A stretch of DNA of 64,000 nt from Incurvaria masculella (Eukaryota > Arthropoda > Insecta > Lepidoptera > Incurvariidae), in the NCBI GenBank assembly GCA_946894095.1, contig OX335643.1:8295036-8359035 (forward strand), written 5' to 3'. Of the stretch, positions 47,374 to 58,720 are shown piece by piece; the stretch's first letter is position 1, and every line of letters begins with the position of its first letter. The notes beneath the pieces are model-generated. The model was not told where the DNA came from and made no database searches. It worked only from the letters and a program-made list of their open reading frames with translations. The translations under genes were made by a program, and so were the position numbers.

Positions 47374-47679
47374 GTGGCAGTGAATCACGGATCGAAAATT
47401 ATCACAAGCATGGAATATTTCACGCGCAACCCAACTAAGCGAGCACATGCCTATGTATTCAAGAACGAAAACAAAGGTGCCTTACCGAGTTACATGAACG
47501 CTAAAGACCCAGCGTTTCAGATAAGGCTTCTCAACGAGCTGACTCAGGTTACATGGTCATGCGTTTTATTACGGCGAACGAACATACGGTTGCGTCACGG
47601 AGAAAACAATTTGGACCAGTGTCTCGAAGCGCAAAAAATGCAAGTCAGCCGCTATTATATATCAAAAGTTGTATTGTAA
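47374..47679 (+). CDS. unidentified 101-codon open frame
   Basis: The frame MAVNHGSKIITSMEYFTRNP through HAYVFKNENKGALPSYMNAK to a C-terminus with KVVL is open for 101 codons. I see no domain, signal peptide or membrane segment and no splice context that links it to a neighbour. Composition is more protein-like than nearby random frames, but in AT-rich DNA this length occurs by chance or within old transposons. Confidence 0.2.
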   Translation: MAVNHGSKIITSMEYFTRNPTKRAHAYVFKNENKGALPSYMNAKDPAFQIRLLNELTQVTWSCVLLRRTNIRLRHGENNLDQCLEAQKMQVSRYYISKVVL

Positions 47680-48019
47680 GAATAGAAGCTTCCTCTGAAC
47701 CACAGAATCATTGACTTATTATATTACTGCCTTTACATAATAGAATCGATTATCATTTTGAAAATATGAGTCTTTCTTAGAGTAACAACTACGATATGTA
47801 CGTATTAGGCATTTCTTCTCTGGACATAAAATAAGGTTTGAAATTAATTTAGATAACTGAAATATGAGAATTGATTTCTATTGATATCGTTTAAACTATC
47901 ACTATGAAGTACGATACATAGATTTGAATCTACAATTTCTTTAACAAGCGAAACAAAATTACTATTGCACTGTCCTAATTAAAATATCACCAAACAGGAT
48001 ATAATAGCTGAAGTTAAAA

Positions 48020-49050
48020 TTTAGCACCCTTGGTCCTCAGCACAGCCGGTTTTTTTATTAAAAAAAGAAATATTACCAGGGCCACTCGCCTTTCTGGAAT
48101 CTAGGGCCAAGAGCTCACCTAACATAGTGCCTGGCAGAATTGTACCTTCAGGAATGGATGGTGGAATGGAATCGCAATCATCACGGCGGAACTTCGCCGC
48201 AAATAAATCCACGAGAAGGTCGGCCTTCTCTTTGGCGGAAAAGGCTAATGAAAAGTCTGGCTGTTGCAAGGGAGAAAGTGAGGACGAGCAGAAATTTGTT
48301 TAAAATGATTTGGCGAGGGGCCAGAATTGAAGGCTCTTTGGGTGACTGATCAATTTCTCGGAAATTCTTCCGATATGCTCGAAATTCGCTATTGTATTTA
48401 CTCTATTACTAGATCTGGAGGCTACAAAGAGGGCCTTTTAGCTATTTTAAGTCTGGTTTACATCGTTTTTACCCACGTAACAAAGCAAACTGGGCCAGTT
48501 CCCAGTAGAACAAGCGACCGATCTTTTCGCGTTGAACCATATTTGGCATTTACTACCTAGCTAGGAATAAATTATTATGTAGCTCCTAGATCGCCGTTAG
48601 AAACTGCATTAGCACAGCTCGACGGATCCATAGCGCTCAATCAGAGTTGTCTCCAAGGGAAGGAGGCGAAACGTTCTCGCATTCAGTCCCAATCTGCCAA
48701 CTTGTAGTGCCACACCAGACGCGTGCCAGGCGCAACTTTCTCGGTCCGGGTGTGTGTTACCGTTGAGCTCATCAGGCAGTGGTTATATGACCCCAAGGGG
48801 GCAAGCTCCGAAAAAATTGTACCCGGTGGATTTAGAGTCAGCTGAAGATCCAGTAAGGAAGACGCATCACCTGCTCGATCTGGGATGCGCGTATGTTGCC
48901 TCTTCAATTGAGTCAGGACTTGCGGCAAAGGGAAGTTGTACATAGTGTTCCTAGCAAAATCGTTCTTCTCTGAGACTAACCACGACGCATCATGCGCGTT
49001 TAAGTCTCCCAGAAATACTAACACCGCGAAGAGGAATCTTGCCTAAGTAT
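48020..49050 (-). pseudogene. degraded LINE: endonuclease and start of reverse transcriptase
   Basis: At 48683-49024 the - strand frame has LVFLGDLNAHDASWLVSEKN, then SLLDLQLTLNP, the catalytic Asp/Asn/His and SxLDL motifs of an apurinic-type LINE endonuclease. At 48021-48269 follows SAKEKADLLVDLFAAKFRRD with LLALDSRKASGPGNI, the linker and first reverse transcriptase motif. The two parts are in different frames with stops between. Weak matches extend toward 49240. It is related to the fragment at 22490-22860. Confidence 0.78.
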
Positions 49051-49844
49051 CGTAATCAGAAAATAAATATCAAACCTGACAGGGACACATCTTCCAGAGT
49101 GAAGCCGGGATACTACAGGTACATTGTGCTGGCAGTTCGTTATATTTGTGTCTCCGTAAGTTAAAGCATGGCCGGCATGCTCTGCTTCAGGTGCAGGGGC
49201 ACGGCATTCATGTTAGTGTGTAGCCCCAGTATGTTCGCTAGTTCAGCGTGAAAGGTGCCGGGGTTGTGCACCATTGGGTTAAATTTTTTCTTGTATTCAC
49301 TGGTGGAAGAAGTTCAAGCAGCAAATATTGGAAGCTCAAAGTGCAAGTGTATGGCTTCGTCTTTGGGATGGTGATTTGCCGAAACAATAGACGGAAAGAG
49401 CCCCGGTCCTCCACGAAGTGGCCGCCGTGACCCCCGACAGTCTCACAAGATATCCCTGGCTATAGTGCTGTTACTTTACTCACGAGCAGAGATTCAGCTT
49501 TAAAGTCACTGGACCCCTTCTCTTCGCGTTGTTGCGTTTGAGCAACTGGCTCCTCGGGATACAAGTAGAGAGAAAGTTTTGGTGGCGCGACTTATCACCG
49601 AGTGCGGTAATGTACCCAGTTGACCTTGCACGGGTAAAATATTGCGTTCCCACTTACATTATTTTTATATGCCGGAACCCACCCAGCTCTTACAACTCTG
49701 ATTCTTCCAAGTAACTTCTTGTCTATAATAAGTTCTAATATTTTAATCCTTATGATATTTTAAGTCTACTTCCATTTGCGCGACGCCAAAGCCTCGCAAC
49801 CCAGGGCGAGGTGGCGTTCTGCAAGTGTGACCATTCAACCGTTG
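49051..49844. other. no gene recognised
   Basis: Moderate GC content with degenerate LINE-like pieces on the - strand near 49080-49240. Small + strand frames at 49248 and 49529 show no family features. Confidence 0.4.
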
Positions 49845-50095
49845 AGACTGGCCGTGGCTCGGATTCCTACTTCCTTTCTACTTTCTAGGGGGTAGGGTTA
49901 ATCCCGCCTAGGTTTTTACCATCGCATTGAATGAATGATCGATGTGGCAATAAACATTGTCCGTGTTTTCCATCAAGTTCGGCTTAGCAGTGCAATATAA
50001 TGAAGATTCTTGCATGACGTCTAGTTACCGTGTGATATATTGGGTTAACGTCATGACAGTAATTACCCATTCATGTGCAGTTGCATAAAAGAGTG
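49845..50095 (+). repeat. SINE-like family copy
   Basis: It contains GGGGGTAGGGTTAATCCCGC, CCATCGCATTGAATGAATGA and TTCCATCAAGTTCGGC, and ends TTACCCATTCATGTGCAGTT with a short A-rich tail. Confidence 0.6.
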
Positions 50096-51828
50096 CCTCA
50101 AGGGGACGTTTTGGGGTGGCATACAACTTAAGGCAAAAACTAAACTCAGGAAAATGTCATAGTAAAGTCAGAGTCGCGTGGAAAAAGTAGTTTTATGCAT
50201 AGACCATTGCAATGTTTAACACTTTCCGCGCTGTAGAAACAAAAATAAAACAAAAACTACGATTGTAAAGAACATAAAATTATTTACTTTTACATTACTT
50301 TCATGTCAAAACAATAAACGGTTTTTCAGCATAATTTTATTTTACGCATTCGGTTTTACATTTTTACACCTTTTTGGAATAATTACAAAACATGTGATCA
50401 GAGTATGCCATTTATTTGAAATAGATTGTTAGTCTTTATGAATTACTCAACTACATTTTTAAAATCAATTGTTTTGACATTTTAATTCTTATTTGCACCT
50501 TAAGCGGTTTCGATTTAGTTTAGCACCGTAAAATATAAACAGAAACCAGTCGTTTTAGAAAAACTCGTTTTTAGAAACAGTTTCGAGTTACAACGCAAGA
50601 TTTTGATAAAATTGCGAGCTTTACCTCGTTTAGTATTACCCAAATGGGAATGCTTTATTTAATTTTAAAAAACTTCATTTAATTAAAGACTAGTCAATTA
50701 TAAGACTTTTGTCTGTTATATTATAGTTTGTTTGTTATATTATAGTTTAAACCCAAAAATACCATGTGTTCTAATCGAACCTTGAATTCAAGTGCTGGTT
50801 TGAATTAATGTAGATATCTCTCATAGACAAGAAACTTATTAGGAGCTTTCAACACGTTCCCTAAAACGACTGATTGTGTATTTAAAGCCACTGGTAACAA
50901 AAATACATAGGGTTCAAAATAGACATCTCTACGTCGCATCAGATAAACCCAAGTTTAATTACAAAAATAAAAAGAACTCCCCCATCGTAGAGCTCCCTCG
51001 GCGGAGTAAAAAAAGCCACTCGACACTAAAAATCAATAGCAGACGCCAAAAAGAGCGCAAAGTTTGGACCCCAACTAAACTTCCCTCGGGTCAGCGAACG
51101 GAGGGGGCTGGCTCCTGAGTGCGTCTCTATGTGTCTCTATCTATGGTCTCTGTATTGTTACGTGTTTATAGAATGTATCTTCTTGTATGTGCATTTTATA
51201 TGTCCTTGAATAATCTTATATTAGTTTTGCGTTTGTTAAAAATACTTGATGACTTATATGCTTCAAGAGAGTGCTTTCTTGCTGAGTTTACGGCTTTTAT
51301 AGGACTAAGGCAATATGGTAAAGTATCTGGTTGCACCAGGATTACCGAAGAATGTGATGGTAGTTATCACAAATATATTTTTATCAAAATATTTTAGATC
51401 TACAAAATTCGGGATCGATTAAATACACATACAAAATAGAAAAATAGATACAAAGTATTTAATATAATTGTATGTATTTAATGGATACGACATTAAGCGA
51501 CATCTATATTTTAAGCATTGTAATCAGATTTTGAAAATAATCTGTAAAAGTATTGGTCGTGACATTCGTCGGAAGCAGGATGCTTCAAATGTAGATGTCT
51601 GTGAAACTCAAATTAATAATGTAACCTACCCATTTTGGTTTTTTTTTATAAAATAATTATTAATAAAAGCCACAGTCCAAATTCATGATGTACCTAGTTA
51701 CATAAAAGTGAACAATATTAACAAATTAGGAAGATGGTCGTTTTTTATTTTTAAGCTGCAATGATTTTTTTAGGTACAACTTTTGTTAAATCTTTTTCAC
51801 TGGATTTGTTTGCTGTTTCGATCTGCAC
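50096..51828. other. AT-rich, no gene recognised
   Basis: Two small frames (50876-51118, basic Lys/Arg-rich; 51119-51397) have no recognisable features. No repeat family member was identified here. Confidence 0.4.
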
Positions 51829-52330
51829 TAGCGATGGGTCGTTCCGGTTCCAAAAATGAATATACTCCCATTCCTACTCCACACGTCCGGACTGACCTCC
51901 GGAATGAAGGTCCAATGTTATTCCGAGAACCGGTTAAAAAATCTGCTTCGGAATGATTATATTTCCACCCCGAAGTGGCTATAATTTCTTTCCGAAATAG
52001 CTTTACCGATACCGGAATGGTGGGTCCGCAAGTCTTACATCGGATCCAAGTTCATGGAATATTTCGAATGAGCAAAAAAAAAGGTCATCACTCCAAAAGA
52101 CCTTCTTCATTCTGATTCCCATTCCATTATCAATGTTGAATGTAACGTTCTTTTCTGGAATGACTATTCAGCCGCCTGGAATGACTATAATACGACGGAA
52201 TGCATATAACTTAATGAGGAGAAGGAATGGGAATAGGAGTCAGTAAGGCTAATGAGGAGTGTCAAAAGGAGTAACTAAAGCAGAGGAAGCGGGTTCTCGG
52301 AATTGGGTGCACCCGGAATGACCCATCGCT
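51829..52330. mobile_element. MITE-like element with AGCGATGGGTC ends
   Basis: The left end AGCGATGGGTCGTTCCGG and the right end GGAATGACCCATCGCT are inverted repeats of about 16 bp. The interior of about 470 bases is rich in GGAATG/CATTCC pieces in both orientations. It shares end sequence with 42330-43045 and 57386. Confidence 0.65.
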
Positions 52331-54364
52331 ATTCCGTGCTTCAGCTCATGAAGCAACATTAGGTATTTTTAAATATTAGATTCATTGTGTATTTCATATG
52401 TTACATATTATGTTGAGAGATAATGAAAGTAATTTATAAACGTAGAATTTTAGTCAGACTTTTTACAACTGTATTTGTCATTATTAATAGGTATGTAATA
52501 TTATGTGCTTTAATAATCTGGCATTTTCAAAGGATACAAAACCATAGATTTCAAAATGGTTACATGAATACTTAATTCTTTTATCCCCTAACATTTGTCT
52601 CATTCCCAAATGAATAAAACTACTAATATAAAAATATATATCCTGAGATATTAATAATAATTTTCCGAAAAACTAGGTGTCATTGATTGAGTGACAAAAA
52701 AATGTAATAATATGACTAAGCTAGCATTTTTCTAAAATTACAAATGTTATCTATGTATTTCAAAATAGCTGAGGTAGGTAGGTATCTTCTTATGGCGTAA
52801 GAACTACGAAAACAGGTGAAGTTAGTAAGGTATATCTTATCAAAATACTGGCATGTTCAATCTAGCCTACATGAGGTGTATATTTGACTGATAAACATCA
52901 CACCTACTTGTCAAATATTTCCCAATAAATATGACCATACCTATGAGTTTTTTTACCTCAGGTGTGGTGCGTCGTCATCTGCATGGTCGCGCGACAACTC
53001 GGCGAATGTGCCGGATACTTAGATATTTTGGCCTTACGCCTTAAAAAAACGCTTATGCATCATTAACGGAATCCCTAGCATGTGTAAATAATGAAGTCGA
53101 TGATCAGCTTCAACGGCTATGGAATAAACAAGCAATTCATAATGGGATGTTTTCGCATAACACATCTGCATTAGGTAAACGCATAATATACGGGTATTCT
53201 TTTCATTTATATGTAGGTACTAGATAGGTCTGAAATGTATGCGGACCGATCAAACCCAACAGGTAAGTTCATTAAAATCATAAAATTGTATCTTCATTAA
53301 TATTTTCGAGAATTGTAAATGGTAAATTGATTAACTTTAAAACATATTAAAACATATTGATGGATTAATACAAAGTTTAATATATATTTAACAAAAAAAA
53401 TATTCCGTTTTAGATATCCATAAGCAACCCAAAAAATGGTGATAGGTACAATACAATTTAACTTTCAAAAGGTATGAAAATATTTCTAGTAGTAAATATA
53501 CCTACTTGATAATGGAAACAAATACGATTCCAATTAGAACAAAAATATCACATAAATACCTTCAATCGTAGCAGTATCCATGGTTTATAAATTATGAGAA
53601 CTATACAATTACAGTCCATTACACAGTATCCGAGCAACGAAGAGACAACACAGATTTTAATAATCAAATATTGGCCAAAGCACTGCTCGTCTCTCCGTAG
53701 CGACGGACTCACACAATGACGCTCACATGAGCTGTGCGCCAGCCAGACCAACAAAGCTAACATTTGCCCTGATCCCAAAATAGTCTAAGGCCCCCAAATG
53801 TTATAAACATGCGCCGAATGACTCAGCGCGCGCCCGAGCACGATGCACAAAAAATCAATATTTAAACAATTACAGCGACCCTTTTTTCTAAAAAAGGAAG
53901 CCGGTTGAGGGGATAAAAAGTTATTGACTCCAAGAACATAAAGACCACGACCATAGCTCAATGTATGTATGTCTGGCCACTCCTGAAATTAAATCTATTT
54001 TCGGACTACGGTACCACTGAAAAACCTTAGCATTGCAAGGAAACGAAAAAAATACTGAGATACTTACGCGAGTACGCAGCTGAAAACTCCTAAACGTATG
54101 CAATTAGTCTAGTCTGCACTTTTTTACGATGGAAAATCAATAAATATAAGAGCGCACGGAATTGTTCATATTCCCCCCCGCAACCCGCGAGCCGACGACC
54201 GTCTCGCGTGGTTAAAAACGAAAAACCTATCAAGAATACGACGCAAGGAAAAGAGACAAATATATCATCCAATTGTAAATAGTGACAGAATCATAACAAA
54301 CGTCTTGGTGTGGCCAGCGCGTCCCAAATGCCTTAAAAAATTGTAATTATGGTGAAATTTAAAG
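52331..54364. other. no gene recognised; possible unassigned transcribed segment near 53.6-53.8 kb
   Basis: The sequence is AT-rich to 53600. At 53680-53830 and 54150-54250 GC content rises (CGTCTCTCCGTAGCGACGGA; CCGCAACCCGCGAGCCGACG). These could be 5' UTR exons or promoters, but no conserved frame supports it. Confidence 0.3.
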
Positions 54365-54512
54365 TACAGTCGTTACTTATCAAATGTATGTATACTGGAA
54401 AGAGAAGGATCTTCTAAGTCCCTTTTACTCTATGGTTGACGTCAGCATGTCAGAAAGAGATCTCAAATTTGTCTCTATTTCCGGTGTATAGATTTCAGAC
54501 GAAACGACTGTA
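54365..54512. mobile_element. 148-bp MITE with 10-bp inverted ends
   Basis: TACAGTCGTT at the left and AACGACTGTA at the right are exact inverted repeats. The interior contains GGTTGACGTCAGCATGTCAG. No coding capacity. Confidence 0.65.
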
Positions 54513-57385
54513 CACGGAATTAATATTGTCATATCAGCATTGATTTCATGTCAGGAATACAACGTTTTTATTTAGGTTCCAGAAGGAACTCTAATTTCCA
54601 CTCCCACTTACCAGTTCTTAAAAAGAACCGTTTATATGTATAAACGGTTCTTCCACCGTTTTACGGCAATTTTGAGATTTTTTGTTAATGTTAAGCGCGG
54701 CATACGGCGTAATCCAGGACCTTTTAAGGTGTACGATGCCGCCCATAGGCTTTCGAACTTTCAAGGGGGCTGCGAAAACCTTGGAGATACGATTGTATTG
54801 TGGCTTAAATATCGGTTTCAACTTGCGACGGACAAGCAATACGTTGTAAATGTCCTTTATTTTAACAATTTTGCAGTAATCATACAAATACGCGTAGTAA
54901 TATCGGGGAAACAAACACTGTACGGTACGAGCCTGTAGTTTTGAACATTTAGAATGTTTGAAAATTTTCAAAATTAAAAAATAAAAACAAAAACTAGCTT
55001 GATTTGTGCGTTTATATTATACGATGCCACCTCTAGAGGAGAACAGCCGGCCATACGAAATTATTTTTTGCCCAATCTGAAATGGAGATGCCACGCTTGC
55101 GCTTTTCTCATCGCATATTGACCAGTAAACACCTAAGCTGTTTAGAAATAGACAATTTGGCGTATTTATTTGATGCTAGAGTATGCCCGCGGATCCGCTT
55201 GCGTTACAGTCTCACTAAAATAGTCGTTTATTTCCCGGTTTCTTACATTTACTCCACCGCTCATCGATTAGGTAATTCAAAACGATAGTAAGCGGTCGTA
55301 AAGTTATAAAAACAGCATCAAATTCGGATAAGTGTTCTTAAATGCAACGGTATCAACGGACAAATGGACCGAAATAGAGACATTAGCCGTACATTGGTTT
55401 TATCACAGTTATTGATCGATCTAGTTGGTGTTCGACTATTTAGGTATATTGTAAATTGATTTATTGTCTTCAGGCTTAATTCATGTTCTGTAACTTTATG
55501 TAATCTTGTATAATTTTTAATTTGAAAATATTAATCAAACATTTTATTGAAATCTTTGACGAAGGCTATTTTTTGCTCAAACTTTTGTAACTAACTGGAG
55601 TAAAATCTAAAGATATCATGTATGATCATTCTGACGTATCCAAGTATGCAAACTAAGGAAAAAATATTAAATAAATAAATAGATGACGATATAAAGAAGG
55701 TTATATTATGATGATTCTAACTACTTTCTACATTTGAACAAAACTATAAAGGGTTAAATCAGTTTCAATAAGCGACCAATCGCATTTATTAAAAGATCAT
55801 TTTTTCCTACATGATAAGATGATAATTACGGGGATAACATATCGGTGTACCTAACAGTTGACTACCTAGTTTTACCCATATTTGTTTTAGACATAAATAA
55901 GAGTGGTAAACACATTGTAGGATTATCTAACTATTGCTAAATAGCTCATCACCACAAAAGTAGTATTTTTTTTCACAAGTTTTCCTTTCATGGCAAGCAT
56001 TCGTTTTAAATACAAATTGTAGGTAGTCAGATTCGAAAGGGGACGGAATCACCCACTTGCTAGATTGCTGAAATCTGTAATACGCGTAGGAAATTATAAA
56101 TGCACTTTTCAAACCAGAAACATGATATAAACTGGTACATCCAACGGAAATGGAAGCATAGCTTCCTGAGTAATGAAACTCAAAACCGCTAGGCTTCTAT
56201 TTAGTGTTTAAAAATATAAAAAGAGACATTCATTACAAATTGTCTGAAAAAAAATGAAAGGAAAAAGTTGTAGGAAAAATGACCATCGCACTGGCAACCC
56301 AGTGAGTGAGACAGCAGATCTATTTTCCGAAAACAAAAACATTGCATTACGTAACATTATTTTTTAAATTTCACTCACCTTAAATGGTAGACTATGCTTG
56401 CAGCCCAGCCAACTTGTGTCAGTTTCAGATGTGGGTTTTCAAAATTGTTTGATAGCACAACCTCAACTTGCGAAACAACGCCATTTTTCTAAGACCTCAT
56501 TGAGATGCCATGCGAAATTACTTATTTTACTTATAATTAGAAAACTTAACGTATTTCTAGATCTATTTTGTACGAATTCTGTTGCTTTAGTTTAGTACAT
56601 AATAGTTATTCATGGCCATTTTGCCAAACCAATTTTCAAAGAACTTCGTCAAGAAGAATTCTTAATTTTTGTATTGACTACAACATGAATCAGCCGCTTG
56701 ACTTTCTGTGTCTAGTAACACTTATATCCCCCTCCGCCTACAAACGATGAAAGCTATATTTACAACGACTACTTTTCTGGCCTCGGTTTTTTGACTCGGC
56801 AGTATTTCTGTCGACCACCTCACCTGGGGCTTACTATATTACTATTATTCTGATAAACTTTTAATTTAAATATCACATTGAACCATCCCTGTGCATCCTG
56901 TTTGAAATTTACCTTTTACTTTATTTTTTTATTTTTGTAGCTGGAGGTGGTGGAACCGGGCGTTACTACAGCTGAAATAAATAAGAGACGCAACTATGGT
57001 GTTATTAACTAGTGCTAACCTTTCAGTATTGCCATAATTGGGTAATACATTACTGCCACAAGCTATCATTGAAACAGCTGTCATTTGAAATTCGGTCGCA
57101 GAGGAGTCAAGCAGACCCACAGAACATATAAAATCATAAAGAGACCAGAATTTCCATGTATGTATGTTTACGTAAAAGCGTTCAATGTGGTAAGTATTGC
57201 ATTTATTCGATCACGGTCGATTCGGGCGGTCTCAGGTCAATTAAAATCAATACAGTTTCGTAAGCATTCAACAATTTTTCATTGCAATGATGATATAAAC
57301 ACGTTCATTCATCGATTTTAAAAAAACATTGGTTCAATCAATACGATTAGTCAATCAATGACACTGTCAATTACCCTTAGTAGCG
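54513..57385. other. no gene recognised
   Basis: Opposed frames of about 100 codons occur at 54618-54971. In the + frame the short motif AAHRLSNF resembles TAHRLGNS in the frame ending at 55288, which hints at two pieces of one old repeat. From 55300 to 57380 the sequence is AT-rich with small frames of no recognisable kind. At 57386 an AGCGATGGGTC end of the MITE family above appears without a visible partner end. Confidence 0.4.
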
Positions 57386-57544
57386 ATGGGTCGTTCGCGA
57401 GATTCGCGACTCGGGTCTGACCGAACGACCCGGAAATTGACCAACTATTGACCGAACGGGTCGAAATGACCCGTTCGGTCATTCATTGGCGTAGTCTATG
57501 CGACCCGGGGACTAGTCATGAAATTCAAACGTCAAAGTATGATC

Positions 57545-57660
57545 AAACACGTCACTTTGTGTGGACAGTATGGAAGAAGCTCTATGCGTATCACTAAAAG
57601 TAACATGTTTGAACAATGATTAACTCAGTCGTCTCTTCGTGCAACCGGGGCTTAGTAAAT
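57545..57660 (+). repeat. dispersed repeat copy
   Basis: CACGTCACTTTGTGTGGACA, GTATGGAAGAAGCTCTATGC and TTGAACAATGATTAACTCAG match 60495-60600 in order and orientation; reversed pieces lie near 33628 and 16430. Confidence 0.65.
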
Positions 57661-57700
57661 TGAGCTAGATGAGTTAAAGCGCACGGGATCGTGGCAGCGC

Positions 57701-57708
57701 TATAAAAG
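57701..57708 (+). promoter_or_regulatory. TATA box candidate
   Basis: TATAAAAG in GC-rich surroundings (GGCAGCGC before it), with possible initiator sequence about 30 bases downstream (AGCCAGACG near 57727-57735). It lies 82 bases before the ATG at 57790. Confidence 0.4.
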
Positions 57709-57789
57709 CAACTTTGCGCTTATAGCGAGCCAGACGTTTAGAGCTATTGTACATGCGGCGCGAGCGCATCGTTCTTGCTTTTTGTCGAA

Positions 57790-57837
57790 ATGCCGGTCTG
57801 CACTGTGCAAATATGTAAAAAAATTGTGCACAAGTAA
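57790..57837 (+). pseudogene. THAP-like N-terminus, broken after 15 codons
   Basis: The frame MPVCTVQICKKIVHK ends at TAA (57835-57837). Met-Pro-x-Cys-x-Val-x-x-Cys at the very start is how THAP zinc-finger proteins begin. The same frame continues after the stop with TSKYMEHHIT before a GTAAGTG donor-like site at 57870. This could be a decayed THAP gene or P-type transposase first exon, or chance. I would not call it functional. Confidence 0.25.
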
Positions 57838-58094
57838 ACATCCAAGTACATGGAACATCACATCACATGTAAGTGCACTGTAAGTGTTATTATTCTAATT
57901 TTAAACATTTATTGAAAGTCATCACGAGTAGTCCGCGTTAGAAGTAAGTATTGATGTGACCATGTCGCAGTATGTATCGACACATTGGAAGCGAATAGCT
58001 TATGAAGCCCACAATAGTGGAACTGGACATCGATGACTAATAGCAAAATCACACCTACTGTCCTGATTTAGGCCCTCAACACACCATAACCAAA

Positions 58095-58720
58095 ATACAG
58101 ACCGTATACCGTTCCCTCCTGTCCAGCTCGATTGGTGGCTCTCGTGGTCCCGCATGGAATCCGCATACTGTTCCCTCCTGTCCAGGTGGATTGTTGGCTC
58201 TCGTGGTCCCCGCCTGGAATCCTTACTTTGAACCAAACACAGTCCTGCCAAGGTCGATTGGTGGCTCTCAGTAGTCCCCGCCAAGGCTTCATACCATTTC
58301 ACCGTCCAACCCTATTTCACATCCTGGACAACCTTTCCCTAGATCCCACCTATACCGCAGCGAGTAGGTAGGTAGGGTTAGGACTAGTCTTAATTGATTT
58401 CCCGTTGGAAATAACACAGCTAACGGAGCTAACTTGAATATAACGGAGAGTTCCGTCCTGTCCAGGTCGATAGGTGGCTCTTGTGGTCCCAGCCTGGAAT
58501 CCTTATTTGAACCCGACTCCATCCTGCCAAGGTTGACTGGTGGCTCTCAGTGGTCCCTGCCAAGGCTTCTTACCATTTCACCGTCCAACCCTATTTCACA
58601 TCCTGAACAACCTTTCCCTAGATCCCACCTATAGCGCTATCCCGTTGGAAATAACAGAGCTACCCATTCGGCTGGCACAGAATACTGGCCACCAGGGAGC
58701 TCCGCTACAACTCTCTCTTT
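58095..58720. repeat. nested direct duplication of a dispersed repeat
   Basis: About 58165-58368 and 58450-58640 are about 90 percent alike (shared blocks CACCGTCCAACCCTATTTCA and CCTTTCCCTAGATCCCACCT). Inside, a shorter motif around TGTCCAGGTCGATTGGTGGC recurs five times. 58620-58715 matches 16160-16230 in reverse. Open frames on both strands result from the repetition. Confidence 0.7.

Noticed and set aside
54618..54971. Gene of about 100 codons on either strand
   Set aside because: Both strands are open over the same bases, no domain is recognisable, and a short motif recurs at 55240 as in an old repeat.
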